From Gonocerus acuteangulatus (lineage: Eukaryota; Arthropoda; Insecta; Hemiptera; Coreidae): a stretch of DNA of 64,000 nt. Position numbers and translations under genes: made by a program. The notes beneath the pieces were generated by a model. That model ran no database searches and was not told the origin of the DNA. It saw only the letters and a list, made by a program, of their open reading frames with translations. Shown here piece by piece: positions 55,738-64,000 of the stretch. Where the stretch lies: positions 70,481,342-70,545,341 of the forward strand of contig OX328130.1 in assembly GCA_946811695.1 (NCBI GenBank), written 5' to 3'. How positions within the stretch are numbered: position 1 is the stretch's first letter; each line of letters begins with the position of its first letter.

Positions 55738-56208
55738 ATGGGCTTCATTATCTTCAAAATTCAACAGTCTTGTTTAATTCATTTCATATCATTTATTTTA
55801 ATTTGTCACATTTTCTTTACTTTAATTTCTCTCTTAATATATTTCACTCCATTAACTATTAATATTATGATTATTACCTCTATGAGTTCCGTAAATATGT
55901 TGGTAATGTATATTGTTCTTATGATGAAACATTATACAGGTCTGAGTCTGGTTTCGATCTTCGTAGTGGGTATATTCTGTATTAGATTGCCAAAGTACAA
56001 ACAATTACAAACACATGATATCATTCATTTTTCGTGTAACCTAAACGTCTCCTTGCTAACATGTCTTGTGAAAGGCAACAGCAAACGTTTGTTTGTTGAG
56101 CAATTCATCGCGAACAGTAGAATAATTATGGGGTCTCTACTACCTAACTTGTGTATAATGAAAGAGAATAAGCAATATCGGTTATTCTTGAATACTTCGT
56201 TAAAATAA
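55738..56208 (+). CDS. Third open frame in the inter-ORF region of the I-clade LINE
   Basis: 156 codons that fill nearly the whole gap between ORF1 (stop 55708) and ORF2 (ATG 56210). Residues 1-75 are strongly hydrophobic (FIIFKIQQSCLIHFISFILI, then further Ile/Leu/Met/Phe stretches) and could form two membrane segments; the rest is mixed with a few Cys. No known domain. The AT-rich codons make chance hydrophobic frames likely, and inter-ORF spacers of similar length are known in I factors. The stop (56206-56208) lies one base before the ORF2 ATG. Confidence 0.4.
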   Translation: MGFIIFKIQQSCLIHFISFILICHIFFTLISLLIYFTPLTINIMIITSMSSVNMLVMYIVLMMKHYTGLSLVSIFVVGIFCIRLPKYKQLQTHDIIHFSCNLNVSLLTCLVKGNSKRLFVEQFIANSRIIMGSLLPNLCIMKENKQYRLFLNTSLK

Positions 56209-56209
56209 A

Positions 56210-59200
56210 ATGACGCCCATTACTTCCATGTTATTGCAGTGGAATTTAAATGGAATGCAGAGACATATAGATGACCTGAAACACCTAGTCAGATCGAAAC
56301 ACTACAAAATCCTTGCACTTCAAGAGACTCATACATCACCCGACAAAGACATAGGACTGCTAGGGTACACGATGTATAGACATGACTATACTCTTGGAGG
56401 AAGAGCTTCTGGCGGTGTCGCATTGCTGGTTAAAGACAGTGTTTATAGCGAAGCAATTAGAATCAGGACCACACTTCAAGCAGTAGCCTGTACAGTGTAC
56501 ATTCCCTTTAGGGTAACCGTCTGCAATATCTACCTTCCACCAAGCGAAAGGATCGACCCTACAGACTTACAGGACTTACTTACACAACTTCCCCGACCTT
56601 TAATATTCCTTGGAGACCTAAACGCACAAAGCACATTTTGGAATTCTGACTACACAAACACAAAAGGACGAATTTTGGAAAATATTATAGAAATAAATGA
56701 CTTGATCCCACTTAACGACAACTCTCCGACCCACTTATGCCCACGCACGGGTACATTTTCCAATATAGATGTCACAACTTGTTCACCGGACATATTTAGT
56801 CGATTCAAATGGAAAGTAAATGAAGACCTCCTTAATAGCGACCACTTTCCAATCGAAATAGACTTGGAGAGCAGCCCTTTGCCGTTTGAGGTATCAGTGA
56901 GGTACAATACAAAGAAAGCGAACTGGACGAAATACCAAGACTGTATACGAGACTTACTAAACACATCAGAAATCAACACAATACAGGAGTTCAATGAACT
57001 CGTCCACAAAGCTGCTGAATATGCTATACCAAAAACAAATACAGTACAGAAACACATTCCAGTCCCTTGGTGGAATGAGAAATGCAAACAGGCAGTAAAA
57101 GAAAAGCGTAATGCTCTTAACAAGTTCAGGCGATATCCATCTACTGAGTTTCTACTAAAGTTTAAAAAAGCCAACGCTGTATGCAGGCATGTTATAAATG
57201 AGAGTAAAAGGCAAAGCTGGATTGACTTCCTAACTACAATGAACAGACATACAGACTCTAGTGTAATATGGAGTAACCTCAATAAAATTCAAAAAAAAAA
57301 TTATCGAACACCTGTATGTGGTCTTAAAATACACGACTCAGTACTGACTGACTACAAAGACATAGCAAATGTACTGGCCAAACATTATAGTGACATATCG
57401 AAATCTCCTGACAATATTAATCCAGTACCCTACCCATCTATCAATTTACCTTTACGGACTATACCACAAGGACATAATAAGCTAGACGAACCATTTACAC
57501 TCGACGAACTACATTACGCACTATCATCTACTAAAGACAGCTCACCAGGACCTGATTGCATTACATATTCCATGATCAAACATCTCCCCAGCGTCTGCCT
57601 TTCTCAACTTCTACGGATAATAAACTCGGTATATGACACCGGAAACTTTCCTGAATCTTGGACTAATAGCATAGTGATTCCTATACTGAAACCAAATAAA
57701 GATAAATCTGATGTAGCAAGTTATCGACCAGTCTCTCTCACCAGCTGTGTCTGCAAATTAGCTGAAAAAATGCTGAACAAAAGGCTAGTGTGGCTACTGG
57801 AATATGAAAACCGACTTTCATCATTTCAATGTAGCTTCAGGCAGAGACACTCAACGTTAGACCACATAGTCCGATTTGAATCGTCTATTATAGATGCCTT
57901 CCTCGTCAAAAAATCCACACTAGCTGTATCGTTTGATATAAATAAAGCATTTGACACGGTCTGGCAGGGGACGATTGTTTCTAGGCTTACTGAATGGGGT
58001 GTTGGACAAAAAGCTATTAATTTTGTAATAGGTTTTCTTTCTAACAGAACATTCAGAGTTAGAAATGGTAACTGCTTTTCAGATGTCTTTAAACAAGAAA
58101 CTGGAGTCCCTCAAGGGGGCGTACTAAGTACAACGCTGTTTTTGATTGCAATGGACACTGTTCGAGATTTCATCCCACCAAGCGTTCAGTACTGCCTATA
58201 CGTCGATGACCTACTAATATTCTATTCATCAGTGAGCATACATGAAGCTCAAACCAAAATACAGGAAACAATACACTCACTGGAACATTGGACAGAAACT
58301 ACAGGACTTAAATTTTCCTCACATAAGACTAAATCAATCCTCTTTACCAAGAAAAGACAAAACACGAACTATCAACTACTTCTTCACAATACACCAGTTT
58401 CACAATCCAACATCATAAAATTCCTAGGACTCCACTTCGACAGACGACTCACATGGGTGCCCCATCTCAAGGAACTTGTTAAAAGATGTAAAAAATCATT
58501 GCATCTTTTGAGAATTCTAAGTAATACAAAATGGGGCGCTGATAGGAAAGTAATGCTAACTGTCTATCGGAGTTTCACCAGGTCACTACTGGACTATGGA
58601 TGTGTAGCATACTCGTCTGCCAAGCCCAGTACACTGAACATACTCAATCCCATACATAATACAGGACTTCGGTTGGCACTAGGTGCGTTCAGGTCAAGTC
58701 CTGTAAATAGCTTGCATGCTGAAGCAAATGAAGCTCCACTGACTATCAGGAGACCAATATTATCAGTGGAGTACTTTCATAAAGTTCAAGGCTTGTCATG
58801 TGTTCGTAATCTTGGAGAAGCAACTAATACAGAATTGTACGAACACAGAAGAAAACATGCTCGGCCCTTTTCCATGAGAATCAATGAAATAAATGAGTTG
58901 TTCGGATGTTTACACTTGGACAGTAAACCTGACAGACTGATATCAATACCACCTTGGACTATACAAAACTTTGACATTAACTTAACATTCACAACTCACA
59001 AAAAAACAGATCCATCAGCGACTCTCTTCTACAGTAATTACTTCAAACAAATTCTAACAAAACACGCAGGCTCTCTCAAAATATACACAGATGGATCAAA
59101 AACAGAAAATGGCGTAGGAGCTGCAGTGGTTATTGAAGGCAACTCATTTTCTCAAAAACTGCCTCCAACCTGTAGCATATATGAAGCTGAATTGCATGCC

Positions 59201-59872
59201 ATACTCCTTGCTATAAAGAATATTCCATCGACACTACATTCACACATAATCTTATTCACAGACTCTCTGAGTTCACTCCAGTCACTACAAAACATGTACC
59301 CGTTACACCCTACTTGCACTGAAATCAAAGAACACATTCATTACTTAAACTCACTTGGAAAACATATATCTTTATGGTGGCTGCCAGGACATGAAAACCT
59401 TGGACTGAGTACGACTGCTGACTTACAAGCCAAACTTGCTACTGAGAAAGACGCCTACCCACATTACGAACTGTGCATCAAAGATGTTACTAGAACGCAT
59501 CGAAATACCATACAAGAAAAATTGCAACTAGAATGGATTAATCTGACGGACAACAAACTAAGACAAATCAAACATACACTTACTGACTGGCCAAGCGCAT
59601 ACAGAAATTCCCGGCGAGAGGAAATAGTTCTTGCAAGACTGCGAATAGGCCACACACGCATTACTCACGAATACCTGATGACTAATACTGATAGACCCAC
59701 ATGCCAGATCTGCAATTCACAACTAACAGTCAAACATATACTAACAGACTGCCAACTTATAGCGAACTTAGACATACCTCAGGACATTACTGACCTACTT
59801 ACTGACAGCAGTCACCATATTGACAACATTATAACACACTTGAAAAATATTAACATATACGACAAAATATGA
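56210..59872 (+). CDS. ORF2 of the I-clade LINE: AP endonuclease, reverse transcriptase, RNase H
   Basis: 1220 codons, uninterrupted. Endonuclease: LLQWNLNGMQ (residues 8-17), LALQETHT (about 35-42), FLGDLNAQSTFWN (about 127) and NSDHFPIEIDL (about 208) hold the N, E, D/N and H catalytic positions. RT: YRPVSLTSCVCKLAEKML (about 505), SFDINKAFDTVW, TGVPQGGVLST and YVDDLLIF (catalytic D-D near 665), then IKFLGLHFDRRLTW. RNase H: IYTDGSKTENGVGAAV (about 957), YEAELHAILLAI, FTDSLSSLQSL and WWLPGHENLGLSTTAD, so the D-E-D plus H/D set is present. C-terminal CQICNSQLTVKHILTDC zinc motif (about 1166). It nicks the target, primes cDNA synthesis and removes RNA from the hybrid. Confidence 0.93.
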   Translation: MTPITSMLLQWNLNGMQRHIDDLKHLVRSKHYKILALQETHTSPDKDIGLLGYTMYRHDYTLGGRASGGVALLVKDSVYSEAIRIRTTLQAVACTVYIPFRVTVCNIYLPPSERIDPTDLQDLLTQLPRPLIFLGDLNAQSTFWNSDYTNTKGRILENIIEINDLIPLNDNSPTHLCPRTGTFSNIDVTTCSPDIFSRFKWKVNEDLLNSDHFPIEIDLESSPLPFEVSVRYNTKKANWTKYQDCIRDLLNTSEINTIQEFNELVHKAAEYAIPKTNTVQKHIPVPWWNEKCKQAVKEKRNALNKFRRYPSTEFLLKFKKANAVCRHVINESKRQSWIDFLTTMNRHTDSSVIWSNLNKIQKKNYRTPVCGLKIHDSVLTDYKDIANVLAKHYSDISKSPDNINPVPYPSINLPLRTIPQGHNKLDEPFTLDELHYALSSTKDSSPGPDCITYSMIKHLPSVCLSQLLRIINSVYDTGNFPESWTNSIVIPILKPNKDKSDVASYRPVSLTSCVCKLAEKMLNKRLVWLLEYENRLSSFQCSFRQRHSTLDHIVRFESSIIDAFLVKKSTLAVSFDINKAFDTVWQGTIVSRLTEWGVGQKAINFVIGFLSNRTFRVRNGNCFSDVFKQETGVPQGGVLSTTLFLIAMDTVRDFIPPSVQYCLYVDDLLIFYSSVSIHEAQTKIQETIHSLEHWTETTGLKFSSHKTKSILFTKKRQNTNYQLLLHNTPVSQSNIIKFLGLHFDRRLTWVPHLKELVKRCKKSLHLLRILSNTKWGADRKVMLTVYRSFTRSLLDYGCVAYSSAKPSTLNILNPIHNTGLRLALGAFRSSPVNSLHAEANEAPLTIRRPILSVEYFHKVQGLSCVRNLGEATNTELYEHRRKHARPFSMRINEINELFGCLHLDSKPDRLISIPPWTIQNFDINLTFTTHKKTDPSATLFYSNYFKQILTKHAGSLKIYTDGSKTENGVGAAVVIEGNSFSQKLPPTCSIYEAELHAILLAIKNIPSTLHSHIILFTDSLSSLQSLQNMYPLHPTCTEIKEHIHYLNSLGKHISLWWLPGHENLGLSTTADLQAKLATEKDAYPHYELCIKDVTRTHRNTIQEKLQLEWINLTDNKLRQIKHTLTDWPSAYRNSRREEIVLARLRIGHTRITHEYLMTNTDRPTCQICNSQLTVKHILTDCQLIANLDIPQDITDLLTDSSHHIDNIITHLKNINIYDKI

Positions 59873-60722
59873 ATACATTCACAACGTACAGAATTTTAGA
59901 TTAGTTTATTTAATGTTTAATTTATTTCTTGTGTTTTTTATAGATTCTTTGTTTTCTTTAATTTTATTTATTAATTTATTTATTTTTTTACCTATTTTTT
60001 ATGTTAATATATTTTACTTAGATAGGTGATTTACTAACTTGGTGTTGGAGGTATCACTGTGAGCAGCACTTAGGTGCAAAAGGACCATTCGATGCAACTC
60101 ACTAATGATGTGAAGTATCGTAAAAATAAAATAATAATAATAATAAATGAGAGTTCTATTCGCGCTGCCATTTAAACCGGGACAGCTGTACAAGATCATG
60201 TGAGCAAGAACCAATAAGAGCGCAGTGCTTTCATACACTCTTACGGTTATGCGCAGTGCTTTCATACTCTTACGGTTACGCGCAGTGATTCCAGTCTATC
60301 ATAGGCAACATTTATTTTTATGTTTCGTGACAATTAAACCCCACAAAAGTGTCTGCCCTTTTGTAATTATTTTCAAATATGTTCATTGAAGACGCTGTTT
60401 AAAACGCAGCGTGAATAAAGCACTTCATTTAATATTAAAAATAAAAACTAGGCACTTTATTTAGTTTTTTTTTTTTAATTTACATTTTAACCCCCTTAAA
60501 AGTGCCTTAATTTGCAATTTTTTTCATTAATAATAGTTGGCTTCTGAATAAAACTCTACTTATGGGCAATATTGTTTTGCACCTTTCCCCTATGCGCAGT
60601 ATCTGTTGTTCCAAAGTATGTCCAGGAAACACATAATTACCTTCTTACCTACCCAAGAGGTACATTATAGCAAAATTTCAGGGTGGATACAACACTTCAT
60701 GAAAAGTGCGTTACCAGCTCTC

Positions 60723-61029
60723 CTATTACTTACTACATATCATCATAGCATAGCATCATATTCTGTTTTTTCCAACCGTTCATTTATACAGGATAAACTG
60801 GACATTTCTATCTCACTCCGTTCCAGACATACGTCGTTCTAAAGAAAAAAAACGTGTTTTACACTCCAATTTTCTTTTCTGTGCTTGTACAAATTTGTTT
60901 TCAACGATTCATTCAGTAAAAAAACATGACTACGGCAAAAAAAAAGAGAATATTGGACATAACTGTTTTCCCTTCCCGAAACGGACCATACTTCTAAATA
61001 AGTTTTTTGTTGGAAATAATGTCTAGAAT
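60723..61029. other. Unassigned sequence
   Basis: No gene or repeat recognised. Confidence 0.4.
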
Positions 61030-61092
61030 TTGTTTATATCATGTTTTGTTTTTTATACCAAATAAACAGTTAAATATAAAAAAAAAAAAAAA
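61030..61092 (+). mobile_element. Tiny poly(A) retro-insert with 12-bp target duplication
   Basis: Flanked by AATGTCTAGAAT (61018-61029, 61093-61104). The insert is about 46 bp of unique AT-rich sequence with an AAATAAA-like signal (61060-61066) followed by about 16 A. It looks like the very end of a polyadenylated transcript copied by a LINE machinery. Confidence 0.65.
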
Positions 61093-61148
61093 AATGTCTA
61101 GAATCACCTCCTAGTGTTTGGCTACTTAGACCGGAATCACCTTGTGTG

Positions 61149-61149
61149 A

Positions 61150-61180
<31 letters not shown>

Positions 61181-61203
61181 TATATATATATATATATATA
61201 TTA
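61149..61203. repeat. (AT)n microsatellite
   Basis: TA tract with two interruptions. Confidence 0.9.
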
Positions 61204-61359
61204 TTATTATTGTACAGGTCTTCCCTTAAAAATGTCCTTTTTAATCTGTATGAAATAATACCACCTAAGCGAATGGATATGCTAGTCGTATAAAACAATG
61301 TAGATGCTGGCGTAAGAACATGATAAAATGTTAATCGCCACTAAATCCTGATCCTAATC

Positions 61360-61360
<1 letters not shown>

Positions 61361-61415
<55 letters not shown>

Positions 61416-61416
61416 A
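61361..61416. repeat. (AT)n microsatellite
   Basis: TA tract followed by a gtatgta variant end. Confidence 0.9.
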
Positions 61417-61748
61417 TACTTAGAGTGTATTTTTTTTTCTGTTTCTGAAATTTTTGGGGGCTTTTGCACTGGGGAGAACGAAGTAATTTAATTTCAGAGA
61501 TATTATTCCTATAATAATCAATTGTACTCACCAGGATGAACTTGGAAGAAGAGACACTACACACCTGAAAACAAAAAAAAAAAAATATGTTTAGTCTAGA
61601 GAATAAAATACTCGATGTTGTTTCATTTTTAGCCCCTGCTCCTTTATGAAGAGCTTTTTAAGCAATAAGCAGCGTTAAGATTGGGATAGTTCGATTGACT
61701 AGGCACTCAAAAAGATTTAATTGCATGCCTAAAATAGAGACAAGTAAT
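61417..61748. other. Unassigned sequence
   Basis: No feature recognised. Confidence 0.4.
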
Positions 61749-62776
61749 AAAAGTCCGTCACGCAGGAGCTGCATAACTAAGCACTTTCCTCAGAATATGG
61801 GTAGTGTAGACTGCTTTCCAGAACAATTTGCTTAAAATATCCTACATAAATAAAATAAAAACATGAATAGTTCTCTTTTAATTTTGTAATGAGTAACTGA
61901 TAAATTATTAATTTGCTTCCAGAGTTATGTTTACACATGGTACATACTACACTACGTAATAAATACAAAACACCTCATATTATCGTATTTTGATCTAACG
62001 CAGGAACCGGATACAGTCCCTCTAGCGCTCCTTGCGGCGCCTTTGTGGACCTATGTCTGGCTGGCTTTTCTATTGAAATATATTACAAAGTAAACCCCCC
62101 TTTCCGATTGACCGATTCAGCTCATTTTTATAACACTTCTTTCTCATGAGTTACCCACGTTCACCCAGCAGAAATTACGACCAGTATGAGTATATTAGTA
62201 ATTTGGGTCCGGAGTAAACCCCCCCCCCTCCTAATGTATCGATTTAGTTTATTTTTACATCACATATTTACCTGTAGATTACCACTACGAATACCGAGTT
62301 TCGTCGAAATATACCAAAAATCACGGTTGGTAGTGGCGAATTGGTATTGTGGGTCTGGAGTAAACCCCCCCTCTTAATGAACCGATTTAGTTTATTTTTA
62401 CAACACATATTTACCTTTAGATTACCACTATGAATACCGAGTTTCGTCGAAATATACCTAAAATCACGGCTGTTAGTGGCGAATTGGTATTGTCGGTCCT
62501 GAGTAAACCCCCCCTCCTTATGAACCGATTTAGTTCATTTTTATATATCACTTTTCTCTCTATATTACCACTACGAATACCAAGTTTCGTTGAAATATAA
62601 CAAATATTACGGCTGAAATGGTCAATTTAGTGTTTTGGGTTCGGGGTAAACCCCCCCTTCCGGTGGACCGATTTTGGTGGTTAACGAACTCGTTCAATCG
62701 TTTGGTAATTGAATGCTATATACCAAGTTTCGTGACGAAAAAACAAAAACTCTGGCCGCTATCGTGTTAACAGACA

Positions 62777-62828
<52 letters not shown>

Positions 62829-62964
62829 TATATATATAAATTTTAACGGGGGTCATTTTCGGTGTCTACTAGGTAGGATCGATAAAGATTTGAAGAAATT
62901 TTTCAAAAATTCCGTCATGAGTCCAACCTCAATAGCTACTTTCCTTCGGAGGAAAGTGCTAAAA
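61749..62964 (+). mobile_element. RC-1 family element, copy I (complete)
   Basis: 5' tip AAAAGTCCGTCACGCAGGAG, AAGCACTTTCCT block at 61779-61790, five modules at a spacing of about 142 bp, ggttaacgaactcgttcaat, (AT)n (62781-62824), hairpin at 62938-62957 and GCTAAAA to 62964. This is the cleanest copy for defining the family. Confidence 0.8.
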
Positions 62965-62989
62965 ATAAGGTACTGAAACGCAAAAATTA

Positions 62990-63480
62990 TAATAAGCTTT
63001 GAATATCCGTTTGTGCTTGCCAAGTTAACAAAGATGATCTAAAGTCTAGTTAATGGACTTCAAAGAATGTTTATTAACGTTATTTTTTCTCAAAGTTTAC
63101 TTTAGTTTGTTATCTACCCCATGCCTTATCAGAGGTCCTTGTCAAAATAAAATTAATGGCCCATGTGTGACTCAAACCGTAAAGCGTAACATCAATGTTG
63201 TTTGGGTCGAAGGTACAGAGCAAAGACGTTCCAAACATTTTTGTATTGGAGATTTTGATTTCGAAGGCAAGGAAGGTCGCGGTAGGCGATCTGTTGTTGA
63301 TCCCGGCCAACTTAGGGCTTTGGAAGAAGAAAACCCTCGTAAAACTACTCGGGAAATTGCGAGAGAAGTTGATGTTGACTACTGAACACTTGATCGCCAT
63401 CAGGAACGAATTGGTCAAATGAAAACCTGCGTTATTTCTGTACCAACCCAGTATCAAAAATCCAACATTCGTAACGTCGG
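62990..63480 (+). pseudogene. mariner transposase N-terminal remnant 2
   Basis: 5' UTR-like start shared with 42980-43060. The frame NVVWVEGTEQRRSKHF, then GDFDFEGKEGRGRRSVVDPG, QLRALEEENPRKTTREIARE and DVDY ends in a stop; in another frame RHQERIGQMKTC-type residues continue. This is the bipartite helix-turn-helix (with the GRP-like linker) of mariner transposases, which binds the TIRs. The catalytic DDD domain is missing; a MITE follows 28 bp downstream. Confidence 0.8.
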
Positions 63481-63508
63481 GTGGGAGCGTATTAGACAGT
63501 ATCAGTTA

Positions 63509-63952
63509 GGGGCACCTACACTGTAGCCGTTCCGATCCGATCCAATAGCCACCGAATGGAAGAAACACAAACACATGCATCTCGATGGAGGTGCCTACAT
63601 TGGTTCCGACCCGATCCAATCCGATTGTGTTTCAAAAAGGTCTACAGGTTCTAAATCATAACCGACTTCAATGCATTTTTTTTTTATATCAAAGGAAATA
63701 AAATTTAGAACAACTTTGTCCGTTGCGTGGAAAGATGTTTATAACCATCCAACGTCTGTAGCCTTCCAATGTTTAAAAACTTCTAATGTTTATAACCTTC
63801 CAAGGCATATACTCTTCTAGTTACCTTTCTTATAAATAATTAGCTGTGACTAAATCGGATCGGATCGGGTCGAGACCACGTCAGCCGGTGACAATCAAAC
63901 GAAATCGGATCGGATCGGATCGGGAGAAAACGGGTCCGATGTAGGTGCAGCC
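63509..63952. mobile_element. MITE with TTA duplication (PIF/Harbinger-like) and GATCGGATCG internal repeats
   Basis: TTA (63506-63508 and 63953-63955) flanks GGGGCACCTACACTG on the left and, inverted, GGCTGCACCTACATCGG on the right. Subterminal gatccgatcc / ggatcggatcgg repeats are in inverse order. About 444 bp, non-coding. A 3-bp TTA duplication and G-rich tips fit Harbinger-type MITEs. Confidence 0.6.
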
Positions 63953-64000
63953 TTAGCAGGTGTGCTGCCGTGTCAGCTATTACATTGCCCCTTATTCCTA

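Larger units (their letters stand above)
54348..60145 (+). mobile_element. I-clade LINE, apparently full-length and intact, 12-bp target duplication
   Basis: Flanked by AAATGAGAGTTC (54336-54347, 60146-60157). 113-bp 5' UTR beginning GGGGTCATATG, ORF1, an inter-ORF region of 501 bp with a third open frame, ORF2 with endonuclease, RT and RNase H, a 3' UTR of 270 bp and a (TAA)n tail instead of poly(A), as in I factors. Both main ORFs are open and all key motifs present, so it may be a recently active copy. Confidence 0.9.
53999..60722. mobile_element. Long-TIR element split by the I-clade LINE
   Basis: The left arm (53999 to about 54270) and the right arm (about 60440-60722) are imperfect inverted complements over roughly 280 bp: shared blocks include cctcttgggta, aagaaggtaa, atgtgttt, ctggacata, aggggaaaggtgcaaa, agagtttta, cagaagccaacta and cacttttaagggg. 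Without the LINE it is about 0.9 kb and non-coding. Superfamily unknown; tips are near agccagtaaccgcac. Confidence 0.7.

Noticed and set aside
56650..57282. 210-codon minus frame
   Set aside because: Shadow of the I-clade ORF2; no motif of its own.

Overview
The window is metazoan nuclear DNA, most likely from an arthropod. It is AT-rich, full of long (AT)n and homopolymer runs, and carries non-LTR retrotransposons of several clades (R2-like, Jockey, I, R1/LOA-like) together with mariner, piggyBac, hAT and rolling-circle elements. I found no convincing host protein-coding gene, no operon-like structure and no CRISPR. Almost every long or motif-bearing reading frame is transposon-derived. The species cannot be named from this sequence.

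Layout. 1-9 kb: part of a rolling-circle-like element (RC-2), two R2-clade LINE tails, a canonical short Helitron, small MITEs, and two inverted copies of a second rolling-circle-like family (RC-1). 9-17.6 kb: a full RC-2 copy inside a repeat whose uninterrupted inverted copy lies 300 bp away next to a hammerhead ribozyme motif, then an RC-1 copy split by a near-complete Jockey LINE (12781-17447). 18-20.2 kb: two Helitrons, the second right behind another ribozyme-like motif. 20.2-23.6 kb: a multi-level nest (SINE in SINE in LINE in LINE) with an in-frame 81-bp tandem repeat. 24-28.7 kb: LINE tail, SINE, AT-rich DNA. 28.9-37.7 kb: an RC-1 copy split by a decayed R1/LOA-like LINE, itself interrupted by a 2.3-kb block that starts with a 353-bp-arm palindrome. 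38.4-41.4 kb: a TTAA-flanked piggyBac relic with an RC-1 copy inside. 43.4-46.6 kb: a 3.1-kb satellite built from 48- and 69-bp units. 46.7-50.3 kb: a second ribozyme, a piggyBac-like element and a hAT-like element with an RC-1 copy inside. 51-53.4 kb: Jockey tail and other repeats. 54-60.7 kb: an apparently intact 5.8-kb I-clade LINE inserted in a long-TIR transposon. 61-64 kb: a tiny poly(A) retro-insert, another RC-1 copy, a mariner remnant and a TTA-flanked MITE.

The most interesting structure is the pair RC-1/RC-2. They share the same 5' tip and body plan: 5' tip, subterminal block, body with internal repeats, (AT)n, 3' hairpin ending in GCTAA. The hairpin sequence differs between the families, and the 5' subterminal block has changed to stay complementary to it. 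Two paralogous empty sites inside the window support their boundaries. Target-site duplications read directly from the sequence allow many of the insertions to be ordered in time.
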